Assembly (NCBI RefSeq): GCF_900110755.1
Contig: NZ_FOFF01000012.1
Span: 1 to 64,000, forward strand
Direction of reading: 5' to 3'
DNA length: 64,000 bases
Origin: Streptomyces sp. yr375
GTDB taxonomy: Bacteria; Actinomycetota; Actinomycetes; Streptomycetales; Streptomycetaceae
In this document: piece after piece, positions 6,947-16,252 of the stretch
Position numbering within the stretch: position 1 is the first letter of the stretch
Layout of the letters: every line of letters begins with the position of its first letter
Program-made: the position numbers and the translations under genes
Notes under the pieces: generated by a model
What the model was told of the DNA's origin: nothing
Databases searched by the model: none
Seen by the model: the letters and a program-made list of their open reading frames with translations, nothing else

Positions 6947-9298
6947 CTAGTTCATCCTCCCCAGGACCTCCCGCACCTTCCGGACGTCCCGCAGCCGCCG
7001 CTCGTACGTCGCGCCGAGTGCGAGCAGCAGCAGTCCGGCGAGGGCGGGAGGCACCCAGCGGGGGAGTGCGTCGGTCATCTGGACGAGATACGGGGCCAGT
7101 TCGTGCAGCGCGTCCAGGACCAGCACCGAACCGCCCAGCACCAGCAGCGCCTGGAGCCGGTGCCGGGCGCCCAGCAGGGTGAGCGCCAGCGCCGCCGCGC
7201 CCAGCAGCAGGGGGCGGGTGAACTCGACGTCGGCCCAGGCCGTGGCCAGGCTCGGCAGCAGCGTGGCGGCGAGCCCGGGACCGTACGCCGTCCAGGACGA
7301 CGCCGCGGGGTCGCGGCGGCGGCGCAGCGCACCGACGACCAGCGCCGGAACCGTGACCGGCAGGGTGTACGCCTCCGGGAGCCCCACCCGCCAGGCCGCC
7401 AGCCGCACCCATGCGGCCACCACGAAGAGCACGACGGCCGCGTAGCCGACGGCACGGCGCTCCGGGCGCAGCGCCGTGCCCGCGGCGATCACCGCGCACA
7501 GGGACAGCACCAGCGCGAGCAGCGGCGGATCCGACACCGCCAGACCGATCGCGACCAGGCCGGCCACGGCCCCCGTCACCTCGACGGCGACCGTCGTCGC
7601 GCAGTCGCCGATCCGGGGTGCGACCAGGGCCGCGACCGCCGGGACCACCAGCACCAGCAGCGCGATGTGCTCCGGCCGCCAGTCGGCGGAAGCGCCCACG
7701 GCGCAGGCCAGGGTCGTCGCACAGCCGAGCGCGGCGGCCGCCGACACCGGTGCCAGGCGCTCGCGCCACGCGGCCACCGCGCACACCACGGTCAGCGAGG
7801 CGAGCACGGTGAGGGTCGCCGGTTCGCTGGCCAGGGACAGGAAGACGAGGCCGAGGGAGGTGACCAGGGCGAGCCCGGTCGCCGTCCGCGTCACCGGCAG
7901 CAGGAGCGCCAGCGCCGTGAGCCCCTGCATCAACAGGCCGACGGTGTAAGGCAGTTGCAGCGCCGCCGGGGTGACGAGGAGCGCTGCCCACGTCAACGTC
8001 AGCGCGCCGGTCAGCGCCTGCGGGCGCCACTCCTCGCCGCGGACCGCCGTCGCCAGCACGGCGGCCACCGCGACGAGGAGCAGCGGAGCCGTGACGGCGT
8101 ACGGCGGCCAGAAGGCGTCCACCGTCGCCGCGGCGCGGGCGTCGGCCGGAGCCCCGGACCATGCGTGCCGCAGCCACCCAGCCGGACCCAGCAGCGTCAC
8201 GCCGACGGCCGGCACCGCCCACAGTACCGCCCCCGCCTGGACGACACCGGAGGCCCAGGCGACACCCCGCCGCACCGCCTCCTGCCCCCGCACCGCGCCC
8301 AACAGGGCGATCCCGCACGCCAGATACACGGGCACCACCCAGTCACCGGGCACCGGCACCCGCAGGACACCGCCGAGGCCCGCGACCCCGCACAGGGCGG
8401 CGGTCGACGCCGTCGCCGTAGCGAGTTCCGGGTGCGGGGCGAACCGGGCCACGCCCAGGGCGATCGCCGCCGCGAGGGCGAGGAGCGCCGCCGCACGGAC
8501 GGCCGTGCCCGAACCGGCCGCCTCCAGGGAGAGCAGCCCGGCGGTCAGAACACCCCAGCCGCCCGTGCCGAACGCGCACACCAACGCGACCAGACGCACC
8601 GGCCGGTCGGCCACCCGCAGCGCGACCACCGCGTCGAACGCCGCCGTCAGCAACACCGCGGCCGTGACGGCGTACACTCCGCCACCGGCCGCCATCACCC
8701 AGAGCAGCAACGGAAGTTGAGTGACCGTCAGGGCGGCAGGCAGGGGCAGCCGCACCGTGACCGAACCCGGCAGCGCGGCGAGCGCCGTGCCGTACGCCGT
8801 CCACAGCGCCGCCAGCACCGTCGACGCGACCGCCGCGTACATCGTGCCGTCCGCCGCCGGGAACGCCGCCGCATACAGCGCGTACGCGTCCAGCACCGTC
8901 AGCGCGAGACCCAGACCCGCGACCGACTCGGCCGTCGAACGCAACCCCCGCCGCAGCAGCGCCACCGGCGCGCCCAGCACCGCCAGCGTGACCGCGCCCA
9001 GCACCAGCGACCGCCCGGCGATCCCCAGGTGACCCCAGCTAACCAGCGTGAACACCATCGCCGCGACGGTGAGCAGGACGCCGCCCAGCAGGAGCAGCAC
9101 GTTCTGCACACCCGGCGCGGTCGCCTCGGACCGGGCGACCGGCCCGGCAGGCACCGGCGGGATCGGCCGCAGCGCCTGCTGAAGCGTGGCGACCAGCCAG
9201 GCGCGGCGGTCCAGCAACTGGGCGCGGCGGGCGTCCAGTTGCCGCAACTCGGTGTCGAGGAGCCGCAGCTCCTCGGCCGGGGGCGGAATATGCGTCAT
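6947..9298 (-). CDS. Large polytopic membrane protein of unknown function
   Basis: A 783-residue protein with a short cytoplasmic N-terminus containing a charged coiled-coil-like helix (about residues 8-40, rich in Leu, Arg and Asp), a Pro/Ala linker, then some twenty closely packed hydrophobic segments through nearly the whole length. The C-terminal 20 residues are basic. I do not recognise a transporter signature or catalytic motif. The hydrophobic block starting GVQNVLLLLGGVLL resembles actinobacterial membrane proteins annotated only as hypothetical or SCO-type. ATG 9298 has a weak ribosome site. It converges with the lyase gene and has no obvious terminator. Confidence 0.75.
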   Translation of the reverse strand: MTHIPPPAEELRLLDTELRQLDARRAQLLDRRAWLVATLQQALRPIPPVPAGPVARSEATAPGVQNVLLLLGGVLLTVAAMVFTLVSWGHLGIAGRSLVLGAVTLAVLGAPVALLRRGLRSTAESVAGLGLALTVLDAYALYAAAFPAADGTMYAAVASTVLAALWTAYGTALAALPGSVTVRLPLPAALTVTQLPLLLWVMAAGGGVYAVTAAVLLTAAFDAVVALRVADRPVRLVALVCAFGTGGWGVLTAGLLSLEAAGSGTAVRAAALLALAAAIALGVARFAPHPELATATASTAALCGVAGLGGVLRVPVPGDWVVPVYLACGIALLGAVRGQEAVRRGVAWASGVVQAGAVLWAVPAVGVTLLGPAGWLRHAWSGAPADARAAATVDAFWPPYAVTAPLLLVAVAAVLATAVRGEEWRPQALTGALTLTWAALLVTPAALQLPYTVGLLMQGLTALALLLPVTRTATGLALVTSLGLVFLSLASEPATLTVLASLTVVCAVAAWRERLAPVSAAAALGCATTLACAVGASADWRPEHIALLVLVVPAVAALVAPRIGDCATTVAVEVTGAVAGLVAIGLAVSDPPLLALVLSLCAVIAAGTALRPERRAVGYAAVVLFVVAAWVRLAAWRVGLPEAYTLPVTVPALVVGALRRRRDPAASSWTAYGPGLAATLLPSLATAWADVEFTRPLLLGAAALALTLLGARHRLQALLVLGGSVLVLDALHELAPYLVQMTDALPRWVPPALAGLLLLALGATYERRLRDVRKVREVLGRMN

Positions 9299-9433
9299 GC
9301 CCGGAGTGTGGCCCGCGTCACGCACGACGGCATGAGCGCACGTACTCAGAACGTACTCATCTGCCGCACGTACCCGTCTGCCGGACGAGCTCCAATGCCG
9401 CCGCTCGCCCGCCCGCGCGGGCACACTCGGCCC

Positions 9434-9880
9434 ATGGACTGGACCCGATACCGCTTCCGCAGCCTGTGGGCCCTGCCCGCGCCGCCCGCCCGCGTCTACG
9501 ACACGCTGGAACAGGCCGAGGACTACCCGCGCTGGTGGCCCCAGGTCCGCGAGGTGCACCGGATCGACGACACGACCGGCGTCGTCCGCATCCGCTCCCT
9601 CTTCCCGTACGACCTGACCATCACCGCGCGCGAGGTGCGGCGCGATCCGGCGGCCGGGGTGCTGGAGATCGCGATGACCGGCGACCTCGACGGCTGGGCA
9701 CGCTGGACCCTCACCGCCGGCGGCCCCGGCACCCTCGCCCGCTACGACCAACTGGTCGACGTCAACAAGCCGCTGCTCAGGCGGTTCGCCGTCGCCGGGC
9801 GGCCGGTGTTCCGCCTGAACCACCGGCTGATGATGCGGTCCGGCAGGCGCGGTCTCACGGCCTACCTGCAAGCGGTTTGA
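9434..9880 (+). CDS. SRPBCC family protein (polyketide cyclase/START-like fold)
   Basis: A 148-residue protein with the pattern of the SRPBCC hydrophobic-cavity fold: an N-terminal strand (YRFRSLWALPAPP), the helix start VYDTLEQAEDYPRWWPQV typical of polyketide cyclase/dehydrase-like proteins, then alternating beta strands and a C-terminal helix. The ligand is unknown. It is divergent from the large membrane protein, with 135 bases between starts, and ends 39 bases before tRNA-Val. No signal peptide is visible, so it is probably cytoplasmic. Confidence 0.75.
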   Translation: MDWTRYRFRSLWALPAPPARVYDTLEQAEDYPRWWPQVREVHRIDDTTGVVRIRSLFPYDLTITAREVRRDPAAGVLEIAMTGDLDGWARWTLTAGGPGTLARYDQLVDVNKPLLRRFAVAGRPVFRLNHRLMMRSGRRGLTAYLQAV

Positions 9881-9919
9881 ACGAAGCGCGCGGGGACCTG
9901 TATTGTTCACTGCGTTCCC

Positions 9920-9991
9920 GGGCGATTAGCTCAGTGGGAGAGCGCTTCGTTCACACCGAAGAGGTCACTGGTTCGAACCCAGTATCGCCCA
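9920..9991 (+). tRNA. tRNA-Val (anticodon CAC)
   Basis: A full cloverleaf can be drawn: acceptor arms GGGCGAT (9920-9926) and ATCGCCC (9984-9990), D arm GCTC/GAGC, anticodon stem CTTCG/CGAAG with loop TTCACAC giving anticodon CAC, and T arm ACTGG-TTCGAAC-CCAGT. The discriminator is A9991, followed by CC, so CCA is not completely encoded. A strong terminator follows at once. It decodes GUG valine codons. Confidence 0.95.
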
Positions 9992-9997
9992 CCGGGA

Positions 9998-10030
9998 AAG
10001 TCGGTCCGCGTCACGCGGGCCGACTTTTTT
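9998..10030 (+). terminator. Intrinsic terminator after tRNA-Val
   Basis: Arms 9998-10010 and 10014-10026 form a 13-bp stem with one G-T pair and a TCA loop, followed by a T run to 10030. It terminates the tRNA transcript and abuts the stop of the convergent exonuclease gene. Confidence 0.85.
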
Positions 10031-10755
10031 CATGCCGCCTCCGACAGTTCCGGGCGCAGGGGCCACGACGTGTCCACCGTCTCCGGGGTGCCGCTGCGCG
10101 CGAACCACGCCTGTAGGCCCCGCGCCTGCGCCGCGTGCCAGGTCGCCTGCAGCGCGTGCAGATCGGCCGGCGACAGGCGCTCCAGACGGGTCGCGAACCG
10201 TCGGCCCAGCGCCCGGACGACCTCCAGCGAGGCCAGCGCGTCCGCCGCCGCGTCGTGCGCCTCGGACAGCGTCACGCCGTAGTGCCCGCACAGGTCGGTG
10301 AGCGTGCGCCGGCCCTTGCGATAGCGGTCCAGATGCTTGTCCAGGACCCGCGGGTCCAGCACCCGCAGCGGCGTCGCGTCCAGCCAGTCGCCCAGCGCCG
10401 ACGCGCGGTGCCTGCGCAGCTCACGGTCGAGCAGCGTCAGGTCGAACGGCGCGTTCATCACCACCAACGGACGCCCCGCGGCGGCCTGTTCGGCGAGCAG
10501 CTCGGCTATCTCGAACATCACCGGCGCCGGCCAGCGGCCGTTGCGCTGCAGGTGGTCGTCCGTCAGCCCGTGCACCTCCGTCGCCCCGGCGGGCACCGGC
10601 ACGCCCGGGTTCACCAGCCAGCGGCTCACCCGCGGCCGTGCCCCCGGCGCGTCCTGGACGACGAGGGCGGCCGACACGATCCGGTCGGTCTCCACGTCGA
10701 CGCCCGTCGTCTCCGTGTCAAAGGCGGCCAACGGCCCCTCGTACCAGTACGTCAT
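10030..10755 (-). CDS. 3'-5' exonuclease, DEDDh (DnaQ-like) family
   Basis: A 241-residue exonuclease of the DnaQ/RNase T superfamily that removes 3' nucleotides by two-metal-ion chemistry. The catalytic set is complete: D13 and E15 in FDTETTG, D105 in NAPFDLTLL, and H167 and D172 in HDAAAD. A C-terminal extension (about 185-241) has no motif I recognise. It is a stand-alone exonuclease with no polymerase or GIY-YIG domain, so a DNA repair or proofreading-accessory role is likely but not proven. It is convergent with the tRNA gene and divergent from the DUF4365 gene, with 168 bases between starts. Confidence 0.85.
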   Translation of the reverse strand: MTYWYEGPLAAFDTETTGVDVETDRIVSAALVVQDAPGARPRVSRWLVNPGVPVPAGATEVHGLTDDHLQRNGRWPAPVMFEIAELLAEQAAAGRPLVVMNAPFDLTLLDRELRRHRASALGDWLDATPLRVLDPRVLDKHLDRYRKGRRTLTDLCGHYGVTLSEAHDAAADALASLEVVRALGRRFATRLERLSPADLHALQATWHAAQARGLQAWFARSGTPETVDTSWPLRPELSEAA

Positions 10756-10923
10756 ACCTACTCAACCCCTCGTTCACCCACGGCAGCTAACGCACCGTCT
10801 TCTGCCTGTTTGGTGATACCCGGGCTGTTTGCGCCGTACGCCGGAAGGACACAACACGAGTACGGGTCTTTGCAGTTCAGCGGCCCGTCACGGGGACTGG
10901 CTTTGCGTGGAAGGCTGTTGGTC

Positions 10924-11490
10924 ATGGCGATAGCGCAGCCCGAGCGGGGCGGGCTGCTGCCCGAAAGCGCGGGCATTCATCGCGGCACCCTCGCCACCAC
11001 CGCCTGCATGGAGACACTGCAGGTGGGCTATCTGCACGCCGTCGCGGCGGCCGCCGGGTGCTCGCTGTCCCAGCCGTTCCCGGACAACGGCATCGACTGG
11101 CACGTCAGCCACAGCGCGCCCGGCCACACCGTCGACGACGAGGTCACCATCAAGGTGCAGCTCAAGGCCACCTACCAGATACGGCCCAACCCGCCGGGCC
11201 GCTACTTCTCCTTCACCCTCGACAACGACCACCTGCGCAAGCTCGCCCGCACCCCGGTGTCGGTGCACAAGATCCTCGTCGTGATGCTCGTCCCCAGATC
11301 CCAGGACGACTGGCTGCGCGCCAGCCACGACCGCCTCGACCTGCGGCACTGCTGCTACTGGGTCAATCTCGCCGGCCACCCGATCACCGGCCGGACCCGG
11401 ACCACCGTGCGGATACCCACCACACGCATCTTCGACGACCGGGCGCTGTGCGAGATCATGACGCGGGCCGGGACGGGAGGCAGACCATGA
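10924..11490 (+). CDS. DUF4365 domain protein, PD-(D/E)XK nuclease-like
   Basis: A 188-residue protein matching DUF4365. The fold is visible as a helix with Glu near residue 30, then D58 (NGIDW), then a strand with Q79-x-K81 (VQLKAT). This is the Mrr-like variant of the PD-(D/E)XK nuclease active site. No DNA-binding or transmembrane domain is attached. ATG 10924 follows GGAAGG about ten bases upstream. Its stop overlaps the next start by four bases (ATGA), so the two proteins are made together. A nuclease activity is inferred from the motif; a role in defence or repair is open. Confidence 0.7.
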   Translation: MAIAQPERGGLLPESAGIHRGTLATTACMETLQVGYLHAVAAAAGCSLSQPFPDNGIDWHVSHSAPGHTVDDEVTIKVQLKATYQIRPNPPGRYFSFTLDNDHLRKLARTPVSVHKILVVMLVPRSQDDWLRASHDRLDLRHCCYWVNLAGHPITGRTRTTVRIPTTRIFDDRALCEIMTRAGTGGRP

Positions 11491-12704
11491 CCCACCGCCC
11501 CCTGGGCGAGCCACTGCGCACCGTACGGCCGCACCCCGAGATCCACTGGAACCAGTCCCCGCAACCCGACGAGGTCGACCCGGCCGTCCTCGCCGCCCTG
11601 CTGCGCCGCCACGGCTGGCAGCGGCGCGGCGGCGCGGCCGGACGCTACGGCCGCTGGACCCCGCCCGGCCCGGGCGGCGGCGGCACCAGCCTCCTGGTGC
11701 CCGAGAGCCGCGCCTTCCCCGACAGCGACGACCTGCTCGGCGAGGCGCTCCTCGCGCTGGCCCGCAGCGGCACGCCCGCCGCCCGCGAGGTGCTCCTCGG
11801 GCTCGCCGTACCCAGCGACGAGATCTGCTGGTGGCGGGACGCGCCGACCGGGCCCGCCGGGGCCGCGTCCTGGGCCGTCGAGGAACAACTGCGCGCAGCC
11901 GCCCGCCAGTTGCTCGTCGCCGGCGCGCTCGCCACCCGCGCGCGGGCCGGCTACTACGGCGCCCGCCACCGCCGCGCGGCCCTCACCACCCTGGAGAGCG
12001 TCCTCGTCGGCTCCGCGGCCGGCGGCCGCCGACTGACGGCCTTCGCCCCCGTCGCGGCCGCCCGCCCCCTCGCCGTCCGCCTCCACCAGGCCCTGTACGC
12101 CGTCCGCGAGGCCATCGACTACCAGCGGGCCACCGGCGGCATGGACGCCTTCGACGGCGCCGTCGAGGCCGGCGCCAGCCGCGAGCTCACCGAGGCGCTG
12201 ATCGCCCTCGTGCGGGGTGCCGAGGGCGCCCGGATCGCCGTCGAGTGGTCGCCCGCGGCCGGCGTCCCCGAGGACTGCGCCGCGAGCGACGAACCCGTCG
12301 AGTTCTCGCCCGGCGACCTGCCCGTGCTGCGCGAGGCCGGCGCCCGCTATCTGCGCGAGGAGCCCTCCGTGCCCGTACGGGTCACCGGCACGGTCGTCCG
12401 GATGCGCAGGTCGGGGCCGCGCGGCGAGGGCAGCGTACGGCTGCGGGTGCTGGCCGGCGCCGAGATCCCGCACGTCCGCCTCACCCTCGACGAGGAGGAC
12501 TACCGCATCGCCGGCCAGGCCCACCTGGTCGGACTGCCGGTGCGGGTGCAGGGCCGGCTGGAGAGCAGGGGCGGCTTCCGCAGACTCACCGGCGCCCGCG
12601 GTGTCGTCCCCGTACAGGTGGACGAGGCCGAGCGGGACCGGCTGATGAAGTCCCTCCAGGAGAACCTCGACTTCTTCGAGGAGGCGTGCGGAGGCGAGGA
12701 CTGA
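11487..12704 (+). CDS. Hypothetical protein with possible C-terminal OB-fold
   Basis: A 405-residue protein I do not recognise by name. Residues 1-280 are helical and Ala/Arg-rich, with a Gly/Pro loop near 50-65. Residues about 290-390 alternate hydrophobic and polar residues (VPVRVTGTVVRMRR ... VRLRVLAG ... LVGLPVRVQGRLES), a pattern like an OB-fold or related beta barrel. The C-terminus is acidic. Translational coupling to the DUF4365 protein (4-base overlap) implies a joint function, perhaps nucleic-acid binding by this subunit and cleavage by the other. That is inference. Confidence 0.65.
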   Translation: MTHRPLGEPLRTVRPHPEIHWNQSPQPDEVDPAVLAALLRRHGWQRRGGAAGRYGRWTPPGPGGGGTSLLVPESRAFPDSDDLLGEALLALARSGTPAAREVLLGLAVPSDEICWWRDAPTGPAGAASWAVEEQLRAAARQLLVAGALATRARAGYYGARHRRAALTTLESVLVGSAAGGRRLTAFAPVAAARPLAVRLHQALYAVREAIDYQRATGGMDAFDGAVEAGASRELTEALIALVRGAEGARIAVEWSPAAGVPEDCAASDEPVEFSPGDLPVLREAGARYLREEPSVPVRVTGTVVRMRRSGPRGEGSVRLRVLAGAEIPHVRLTLDEEDYRIAGQAHLVGLPVRVQGRLESRGGFRRLTGARGVVPVQVDEAERDRLMKSLQENLDFFEEACGGED

Positions 12705-12803
12705 AAGTTAACCGTTTCGCGGTCGACGGGTGCGGGTCGGTACGATCCTCACCTGCGCGCGCTCACGGTATGGCGCCGCACCCCCTTCAGTCAGGAGAGA
12801 CCG

Positions 12804-14780
12804 GTGTCAGACGTCCGTGTGATCATCCAACGCGATTCCGAGCGGGAAGAGCGCACGGTGACGACGGGCACCACGGCCGCCGACCTCTTCGCCGGCGAGC
12901 GCTCGATCATCGCCGCACGCGTGGCCGGCGAGCTCAAGGACCTGTCGTACGTGCTCGCCGACGGCGAGGAGGTCGAGGGCGTCGAGATCTCGTCCGAGGA
13001 CGGCCTCAACATCCTGCGCCACTCCACCGCGCACGTGATGGCCCAGGCCGTGCAGGAGCTGTTCCCCGAGGCCAAGCTGGGCATCGGCCCGCCGGTCAAG
13101 GACGGCTTCTACTACGACTTCGACGTCGAGAAGCCGTTCACGCCCGAGGACCTCAAGGCCGTCGAGAAGAAGATGCAGGAGATCCAGAAGCGGGGTCAGC
13201 GCTTCTCCCGCCGGGTGGTCACCGACGAGGCCGCCCGTGAGGAGCTGGCCGCCGAGCCGTACAAGCTGGAACTGATCGGCATCAAGGGCTCCGCGTCGAC
13301 CGACGACGGCGCGGACGTCGAGGTCGGCGGCGGCGAGCTGACGATCTACGACAACCTCGACGCCAAGACCGGCGACCTGTGCTGGAAGGACCTCTGCCGC
13401 GGTCCCCACCTGCCGACCACCCGCAACATCCCGGCGTTCAAGCTGATGCGCAACGCGGCCGCCTACTGGCGCGGCAGCGAGAAGAACCCCATGTTGCAGC
13501 GCATCTACGGCACCGCCTGGCCCTCCAAGGAGGAGCTGAAGGCCCACCTCGACTTCCTCGTCGAGGCCGAGAAGCGCGACCACCGCAAGCTGGGCAGCGA
13601 GCTGGACCTCTTCTCGATCCCCGAGCAGATCGGCTCCGGCCTCGCCGTCTTCCACCCCAAGGGCGGCGTCATCCGCCGGGTCATGGAGGACTACTCGCGC
13701 CGCCGCCACGAGGAGGAGGGCTACGAGTTCGTCTACACCCCGCACGCGACGAAGGGGAAGCTCTTCGAGACGTCCGGGCACCTGGACTGGTACGCCGACG
13801 GCATGTACCCGCCCATGCAGCTCGACGAGGGCGTGGACTACTACCTCAAGCCCATGAACTGCCCGATGCACAACCTGATCTTCGACGCGCGCGGCCGCTC
13901 GTACCGTGAACTGCCCCTGAGGCTCTTCGAGTTCGGCACGGTCTACCGCTACGAGAAGTCGGGCGTCGTGCACGGACTGACCCGCGCGCGGGGCTTCACG
14001 CAGGACGACGCGCACATCTACTGCACCAAGGAGCAGATGGCGGACGAGCTCGACAAGACGCTCACCTTCGTCCTGAACCTGCTGCGCGACTACGGCCTCA
14101 CCGACTTCTACCTGGAGCTCTCCACCAAGGACCCGGAAAAGTTCGTCGGCTCCGACGAGGTGTGGGAGGAGGCCACGGAGACGCTGCGCCAGGTCGCCGA
14201 GAAGCAGGGCCTGCCCCTCGTCCCCGACCCGGGCGGCGCCGCGTTCTACGGTCCGAAGATCTCCGTCCAGACCAAGGACGCCATCGGCCGCACCTGGCAG
14301 ATGTCGACCGTGCAGCTCGACTTCAACCTGCCGGAGCGCTTCGACCTGGAGTACACCGGCCCCGACGGCTCCAAGCAGCGCCCGGTGATGATTCACCGCG
14401 CCCTGTTCGGCTCCATCGAGCGGTTCTTCGCGGTGCTCCTGGAGCACTACGCGGGCGCGTTCCCGGCGTGGCTGGCCCCGGTCCAGGCGATCGGCATCCC
14501 GATCGGCGACGGACACGTGGAGTACCTGGAGAAGTTCGCCACGGCGGCGAAGAAGCAGGGGCTGCGGGTGGACGTGGACTCCTCGTCCGACCGTATGCAG
14601 AAGAAGATCAGGAACGCCCAGAAGCAGAAGGTGCCGTTCATGGTCATCGCGGGTGACGAGGACATGGCGGCCGGGTCGGTGTCCTTCCGCTACCGCGACG
14701 GCTCGCAGGAGAACGGCATCCCCTTCGACGAGGCCATCGCGAAGATCGCGAAGGTCGTCGAGGAGCGGTCCCAGGTCTGA
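12804..14780 (+). CDS. thrS: Threonyl-tRNA synthetase
   Basis: Class II aminoacyl-tRNA synthetase that charges tRNA-Thr, 658 residues, of normal length. Domains in order: TGS-like N-terminus (1-65), editing domain with HSTAHVMAQ near residue 75, catalytic core containing NCPMHNLIF and the class II motif 2/3 regions ([27 protein letters not shown]), and the anticodon-binding domain (about 560-658). GTG 12804 follows AGGAGAG. The 99-base leader carries a possible -10 box TACGAT (12741-12746) but no T-box structure I could find. It heads the block shared with mycobacteria (thrS, HIT, pgsA, acyltransferase, pimA). Confidence 0.97.
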   Translation: MSDVRVIIQRDSEREERTVTTGTTAADLFAGERSIIAARVAGELKDLSYVLADGEEVEGVEISSEDGLNILRHSTAHVMAQAVQELFPEAKLGIGPPVKDGFYYDFDVEKPFTPEDLKAVEKKMQEIQKRGQRFSRRVVTDEAAREELAAEPYKLELIGIKGSASTDDGADVEVGGGELTIYDNLDAKTGDLCWKDLCRGPHLPTTRNIPAFKLMRNAAAYWRGSEKNPMLQRIYGTAWPSKEELKAHLDFLVEAEKRDHRKLGSELDLFSIPEQIGSGLAVFHPKGGVIRRVMEDYSRRRHEEEGYEFVYTPHATKGKLFETSGHLDWYADGMYPPMQLDEGVDYYLKPMNCPMHNLIFDARGRSYRELPLRLFEFGTVYRYEKSGVVHGLTRARGFTQDDAHIYCTKEQMADELDKTLTFVLNLLRDYGLTDFYLELSTKDPEKFVGSDEVWEEATETLRQVAEKQGLPLVPDPGGAAFYGPKISVQTKDAIGRTWQMSTVQLDFNLPERFDLEYTGPDGSKQRPVMIHRALFGSIERFFAVLLEHYAGAFPAWLAPVQAIGIPIGDGHVEYLEKFATAAKKQGLRVDVDSSSDRMQKKIRNAQKQKVPFMVIAGDEDMAAGSVSFRYRDGSQENGIPFDEAIAKIAKVVEERSQV

Positions 14781-14793
14781 CGCCGTGCGGCGC

Positions 14794-14827
14794 GGGGCCC
14801 CAGGGGAGTCACTTCCCCGGGGGCCCT
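14794..14827. terminator. Hairpin terminator between thrS and channel gene
   Basis: Arms GGGCCCCAGGGGA and TTCCCCGGGGGCCC pair over about twelve base pairs with one A-G mismatch, closing on a short loop. The element lies between two convergent genes and overlaps the last codons of the minus-strand channel gene, so it can serve both directions. It has no T tract. Confidence 0.6.
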
Positions 14828-15471
14828 TCCTGTTTGTCGCTCTCCAGGGCGAACACCTGGACCAGCCAGGACGAGAAGGAGCCGGTGACCGCGCCCAGCA
14901 GGGCCAGTCCGCAGGCCATCATGCCGACCGCGATGATCCGGCCCTTCTCCGTCACCGGGACGACATCGCCGTAGCCGACGGTCGCGAGGGTGGAGCAGGT
15001 CCACCACAGGGAGTCCCCGAAGGTGCGGATGCTGGCCCCCGGGGCGTAGCGCTCCTGTTGGTACACGGCGAGGGCCCCGGAGAAGCCGAGCAGCAGGGTG
15101 GCCAGCCCGGCGTAGGCGGCCACGCGCGCGTGCAGCGAGAGCCGGGGCGTCCCGCGCCGGCGCTCCATGGACTCGTACACCTTCACGATCCGCAGCGGGC
15201 GCAGCAGTGGCAGGAACAGGACGAGGGTGTCCAGCCAGTGCGTGCGTACGAAGCCCAGGCGGCGTCCGCTGAGCCGCCAGCGGACCGCGTAGTCGACGCC
15301 GAACGCCGCCCACATGGTGAACAGCACGGTGAGGCAGACGGTGTGCCAGCCGGCGGACATGCCCGGGACGAGGACGTGGACGGCGTACGCGGCGAGGTAG
15401 AGGAGCGAGGCGAGCGCGAGCGGCAGCTCGACGTGCTCCTCCCAGCGGGCCGTGCGGCTGTTGGCGTCCAT
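14809..15471 (-). CDS. Potassium channel family protein (two-pore-helix Ion_trans_2 type)
   Basis: A 220-residue ion channel subunit. The selectivity filter TVGYGD is intact at residues 164-169, flanked by a pore helix (DSLWWTCSTLA) and a final membrane helix (IIAVGMMACGLALLGAV). The N-terminal half has three to four hydrophobic segments and an Arg-containing one (FLPLLRPLRIVK), like a voltage-sensor-derived channel with a reduced sensor. There is no RCK/TrkA domain, only a short charged tail. I chose ATG 15471 (MDANSR) over an upstream start that would overlap the divergent HIT gene. It interrupts the mycobacterial thrS-HIT gene order. Confidence 0.85.
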   Translation of the reverse strand: MDANSRTARWEEHVELPLALASLLYLAAYAVHVLVPGMSAGWHTVCLTVLFTMWAAFGVDYAVRWRLSGRRLGFVRTHWLDTLVLFLPLLRPLRIVKVYESMERRRGTPRLSLHARVAAYAGLATLLLGFSGALAVYQQERYAPGASIRTFGDSLWWTCSTLATVGYGDVVPVTEKGRIIAVGMMACGLALLGAVTGSFSSWLVQVFALESDKQEGPPGK

Positions 15472-15550
15472 CGGCCCAGCTTGGCCCGGAGGGCATCGTC
15501 CGCAACCCCGACGACACGCCGCGAACGGGCGAAGCCATATGCTGCCTTGC

Positions 15551-16102
15551 ATGACGAGTGAGCCGGAGCAGCAGATCGGAGTGGGGACGCAGGACGCGTT
15601 CCAGCGCCTGTGGACGCCCCACCGGATGGCCTACATCCAGGGTGAGAACAAGCCGACCGGTCCGGGGGCCGACGACGGTTGCCCGTTCTGCTCGATCCCG
15701 GCGAAGTCCGACGAGGACGGCCTGGTGGTCCGGCGCGGTGAGCACGTGTACGCGGTGCTGAACCTGTACCCGTACAACGGCGGCCACCTCATGACCGTCC
15801 CGTACCGGCACGTGGCCGACTACACCGACCTGACGCTGCCCGAGACGGCCGAGCTGGGCGAGTTGACGAAGCAGGCGATGACGGCCCTGCGCACGGCGTC
15901 CGGCGCGCACGGCTTCAACATCGGCATGAACCAGGGGACGGTAGCGGGCGCCGGCATCGCCGCCCACCTCCACCAGCACATCGTCCCCCGCTGGGGCGGC
16001 GACACGAACTTCATGCCGGTGGTGGGCCACACGCGCGTACTCCCACAACTACTGGCAGACACGAGAAAGATGCTGGCAGAGGCCTGGCCGACCACTTCGT
16101 GA
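15551..16102 (+). CDS. HIT family nucleotide hydrolase/AP4A phosphorylase-like protein
   Basis: Histidine-triad protein of 183 residues with the catalytic motif H139-L-H141-Q-H143 followed by IVPRW. A CPFC motif near residue 45 may bind zinc. The M. tuberculosis neighbour of thrS (Rv2613c) is an AP4A phosphorylase of this type, so cleavage of diadenosine tetraphosphate or a related dinucleotide is likely. ATG 15551 gives the normal N-terminus; the ORF extends upstream into the divergent channel gene and is rejected there. A dispersed repeat with a hairpin follows the gene. Confidence 0.85.
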   Translation: MTSEPEQQIGVGTQDAFQRLWTPHRMAYIQGENKPTGPGADDGCPFCSIPAKSDEDGLVVRRGEHVYAVLNLYPYNGGHLMTVPYRHVADYTDLTLPETAELGELTKQAMTALRTASGAHGFNIGMNQGTVAGAGIAAHLHQHIVPRWGGDTNFMPVVGHTRVLPQLLADTRKMLAEAWPTTS

Positions 16103-16129
16103 CATTTTCAGCCGCGGCCGGTGCATCCA

Positions 16130-16199
16130 GCCCGTCCGGCGTTTGAGGACGAGGCCCCTTAAGGGCCGATAGCGGGGGCCTGGGGGCGGCAGCCCCCAG
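16130..16199. repeat. Streptomyces dispersed intergenic repeat with terminator-like hairpins
   Basis: Contains GTCCGGCGTTTGAGGACGAG (16134-16153), a sequence I recall as very common between Streptomyces genes. It is followed by a GGCCC/GGGCC hairpin around TTAA and a perfect 8-bp hairpin with a GGCA loop (16180-16199). It lies between the convergent HIT and membrane-protein genes and may act as a bidirectional terminator. Confidence 0.7.
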
Positions 16200-16252
16200 A
16201 AGACGTCCGCCCCCACCACGCACGGCACGAATACCGGCCCCCCGCCGGAGGC

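Noticed and set aside
9920..9991. tRNA-Val as an integration site for a mobile element
   Set aside because: No integrase, no duplicated tRNA 3' end and no shift in gene type on either side were seen.
12705..12803. T-box riboswitch before thrS
   Set aside because: The leader is only about 60 bases after the possible -10 box and lacks a T-box sequence, specifier stem and terminator.
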